The notes below the pieces were generated by a model, which worked only from the letters and a program-made list of their open reading frames with translations, ran no database searches and was not told the DNA's origin. DNA of 15,948 nucleotides from Mycoplasma sp. CAG:611 (GTDB lineage: Bacteria > Bacillota_I > Bacilli_A > RF39 > UBA660), in assembly GCA_000434175.1 (NCBI GenBank), contig HF999797.1:4900-20847 (forward strand), in the 5' to 3' direction. Of this stretch, positions 14,633-15,948 are shown piece by piece. The translations under genes and the position numbers were made by a program. The stretch's first letter is position 1; each line of letters starts with the position of its first letter.

Positions 14633-15482
14633 ATCTTGCACATACTCCACATGGTAATATTAAATTGTCTTTACCAAGTATTCCAAGTTCATAAGAAGAT
14701 ATTTTACCAGGAAAACCAGACATAACTATTTTTAAAATATTTTCAATAACTATTTTAGAAAGACCTGCAGTATATGTATTAATTATAAAGAAAAGTGGTT
14801 CATCAACAAGAAGATTTTTACATAAACTAACAAGATTAAATAAATCCTTATCAATACTCCAAACCTCTTTATTAGTTCCCCTTCCAAAAGAAGGTGGATC
14901 CATAATTATCGCATCATATTTATTACCTCTTCTTATTTCTCTTTCAACAAACTTAATACAATCATCTACTAAAAATCTAATAGGTTTATCTTCTAAATTA
15001 TTTACTTTAACATTTTCTTTAGCCCAATCAACCATTCCCCTACTAGAATCAACATGAACGACACTTGCTCCTTCTTTTAAACAAGCAACACTAGCACAAC
15101 CAGTATATGCAAAAAGATTTAAAACTTTTATTTCACGATTACTTTTCTTCTTTTCTGCTTTTATTTTTTCCCTCATAAAATCCCAATTAACACTTTGTTC
15201 TGGAAAAATACCAGTATGTTTAAACCCCATAAGTTTAACATTAAAAGTTAAATCTTTATAATTAACACACCAAGAAGAAGGTAATTTCTTTAAAACATCC
15301 CAATAACCTCCCCCAGTTGTACTTCTGTGATAATAAGCATGAATAATACTTTTATCTAAACTTTCTTTCCATATAATCTCAGGATCTGGTCTAAGCAAAT
15401 AAAACTTACCCCATCTTTCAAGCTTTTCTCCATCACTCATAGATATAATTTCATAATCATCAAATTCATTTGTAATTAACAT
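14622..15482 (-). CDS. Class I SAM-dependent methyltransferase, RlmI/RlmK-like group
   Basis: 286 residues. The family methylates cytosine or guanine bases of 23S rRNA. Motif I is LNLFAYTGCASVACLKEGA (121-139), followed by VVHVDSSRGMVDWAKENV (acidic ribose-binding D145), FLVDDCIKFV and the catalytic-loop-type MDPPSFGRG (194-202). The N-terminal 100 residues (ERWGKFYLLRPDPEIIW, TTGGGYWDVLKKLPSSW, FKHTGIFPEQ) are the oligomerisation/substrate part of the COG1092-like group; no PUA domain is present, unlike RlmI. GAGG is 7 bases before ATG. It is the first gene of the operon that runs down to uppS and stops with UGA, which overlaps the next gene. The specific target base is not determinable here. 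Confidence 0.9.
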   Translation of the reverse strand: MLITNEFDDYEIISMSDGEKLERWGKFYLLRPDPEIIWKESLDKSIIHAYYHRSTTGGGYWDVLKKLPSSWCVNYKDLTFNVKLMGFKHTGIFPEQSVNWDFMREKIKAEKKKSNREIKVLNLFAYTGCASVACLKEGASVVHVDSSRGMVDWAKENVKVNNLEDKPIRFLVDDCIKFVEREIRRGNKYDAIIMDPPSFGRGTNKEVWSIDKDLFNLVSLCKNLLVDEPLFFIINTYTAGLSKIVIENILKIVMSGFPGKISSYELGILGKDNLILPCGVCARYEK

Positions 15483-15506
15483 AACATAACCTCAATTTCC
15501 ATTTAA

Positions 15507-15512
15507 ATTATA
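15507..15512 (-). promoter_or_regulatory. Candidate -10 element of the seven-gene operon
   Basis: TATAAT on the minus strand in TTGTATAATTT, 24 bases upstream of the first gene's ATG. The -35 region is only T-rich (TTTATT at 17 bases), so the promoter is supported mainly by a perfect -10 and correct placement. Confidence 0.45.
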
Positions 15513-15550
15513 CAATAAAATACAAATAAAATAAAGATATTTATTTTATT

Positions 15551-15598
15551 AAAAAACTTCAAAAACTTTCGTGCATTAATCACATCTGTTTTTGAAGT
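15551..15598 (-). terminator. Rho-independent terminator of the surface-protein gene
   Basis: On the minus strand ACTTCAAAAAC (15588-15598), a 21-base loop, GTTTTTGAAGT (15556-15566) and then TTTTT (15551-15555). The stem is a perfect 11 bases; the loop is long for a terminator and can pair GTG with CAC inside. The 84 bases between this terminator and the gene stop hold no recognisable gene. Confidence 0.65.
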
Positions 15599-15659
15599 AT
15601 CACTTTCTATCATTTTTTAATTAATTTACTTGACTTTCATTTTGGGTTCTTTAGTTCCC

Positions 15660-15695
15660 TTCCGATAAATACCCCTGTAGGGCTATTCGTTGGAA
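15660..15695. repeat. Long imperfect hairpin with 4-base loop over the stop codon of the surface-protein gene
   Basis: Plus-strand arms 15660-15675 (TTCCGATAAATACCCC) and 15680-15695 (GGGCTATTCGTTGGAA), loop TGTA. Of 16 positions 12 pair by Watson-Crick rules and 2 more by G-U; two mismatch. The stop codon (15683-15685) lies in one arm. No U-run follows directly, so it is not a standard terminator. Its position resembles the hairpin found just downstream of variable regions in diversity-generating retroelements; that role is inference. Confidence 0.6.
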
Positions 15696-15845
15696 ATTAC
15701 AAGGTGCGAAGAGTGGCTGTTGATATAATTACCATCGTAGCTGCTGAAGTAAAACACTCCTGTGACCCCACCAGCGCCATAGTAGCCACCTCGTGCGAAC
15801 CATGGGTAACTCGCGCTAACGAAGCCATCGTTATCACCATACCAT
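15661..15845 (-). other. GC-rich island, candidate DGR-type variable region
   Basis: Hand count gives 88 G/C in 180 bases (15661-15840, about 49%), against about 28% in the next 60 bases of the same gene (15841-15900). In the minus-strand reading frame, 13 successive codons from TTC (in GVFYF) to TCT all end in C or T: F S S Y D G N Y I N S H S. In an AT-rich genome this many AGC, TAC, AAC, CAC and ATC codons is unusual, and it is what adenine-directed mutation of AAC/AAT template codons would leave. No template copy or reverse transcriptase is present within the window. Confidence 0.4.
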
Positions 15846-15948
15846 TTTTTTGTTTCAGTTAACGCATGTCCTGTATAAGATGATCCTGTATAATTATTAT
15901 AATATTTCTCATCTGGTAAACTATTAAATCCTGAACTACTTTTTGCAT
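15683..15948 (-). CDS. C-terminal fragment of a surface/pilin-associated protein with C-type-lectin-like end
   Basis: The last 87 residues and a TAG stop; the N-terminal part lies beyond the window. The sequence has AKSSSGFNSLPDEKYYNNY, TGHALTETKKWYGDNDGF and then VSASYPWFARGGYYGAGG followed by VTGVFYFSSYDGNYINSHSS and HLVISNE. The pattern 'ALxETxxWYGD...PWFxRGGxYxxGxxxGVFxF' is, as far as I recall, shared by the C-terminal domains of many secreted, often prepilin-like proteins of gut Firmicutes, and it resembles the CLec/formylglycine-enzyme-like fold. Those domains usually end in GFR or SFR plus hydrophobic residues; here SSHLVIS stands in that place. It has its own terminator at 15551-15598. 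Whether it has a prepilin signal cannot be seen. Confidence 0.6.
   Translation of the reverse strand, partial: AKSSSGFNSLPDEKYYNNYTGSSYTGHALTETKKWYGDNDGFVSASYPWFARGGYYGAGGVTGVFYFSSYDGNYINSHSSHLVISNE

Noticed and set aside
1..15948. Mycoplasma genetic code (UGA as Trp)
   Set aside because: UGA terminates several genes at natural family ends with overlapping downstream starts, and Trp is encoded by UGG in the proteins.
1..15948. CRISPR arrays, tRNA/rRNA genes, insertion sequences
   Set aside because: Reading through both strands showed no regularly spaced direct repeats, no cloverleaf-like or rRNA-like segment, and no intact transposase.

Overview
The window looks like a chromosomal segment of an AT-rich, wall-bearing Firmicutes-type bacterium, probably an uncultured gut Bacilli/Mollicutes-like or Clostridia lineage. 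Most genes use A/T-ending codons. Shine-Dalgarno sites are strong (AAAGGAG type). UGA is used as a stop by at least four genes (ends at 1704, 2252, 10331 and 14622) and Trp is coded by UGG, so this is code 11 and not the Mycoplasma code. MraY, a PASTA-type penicillin-binding protein and UppS show that peptidoglycan is made.

Layout. (1) 1-540: N-terminal part of ThiI (minus), cut by the window edge. (2) 603-3931: a compact minus-strand operon of a methyltransferase-radical SAM/SPASM-like fusion, a P-loop kinase, a NUDIX hydrolase and a short ATP-grasp enzyme. Successive genes overlap by 4, 4 and 8 bases. I do not recognise this as a named pathway. Its composition resembles a peptide- or nucleotide-modifying cluster. 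(3) 4178-4927: a lone plus-strand SPFH (slipin/stomatin-like) membrane protein with its own promoter and terminator. (4) 5010-6254: trigger factor. (5) 6255-6597: a 343-base gap holding the tig promoter, a possible decayed ORF and the mraY terminator. (6) 6598-9572: mraY and a class B PBP, a remnant of the division/cell-wall cluster. (7) 9634-15482: a seven-gene minus-strand run, transcribed from high to low coordinates: rRNA-type methyltransferase, RluD-family pseudouridine synthase, ABC ATPase, ABC permease, YgjP-like metallohydrolase, SpoU/TrmH-type RNA methyltransferase and UppS. It couples RNA modification with export and lipid-carrier synthesis. (8) 15683-15948: the C-terminal end of a surface-type protein, cut by the window edge.

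The two most unusual items are the last gene and the radical SAM operon. The last gene fragment has a sharp island of about 49% GC in an AT-rich chromosome, a 'PWFxRGGxY...G...GVFxF' lectin-fold-like pattern, a run of pyrimidine-ending codons, and a long hairpin with a 4-base loop over its stop codon. Together these resemble the variable region of a diversity-generating retroelement (DGR) target, although no template repeat or reverse transcriptase lies in the window. The radical SAM operon has a strong internal ribosome-binding site and ATG exactly at the junction of its fused domains, and a SPASM-like tail lacking the expected second cysteine cluster.

Several longest-ORF starts are overruled here by ribosome-binding-site position (radical SAM fusion, tig, mraY, uppS, SpoU methylase, ABC permease, ABC ATPase, RluD).
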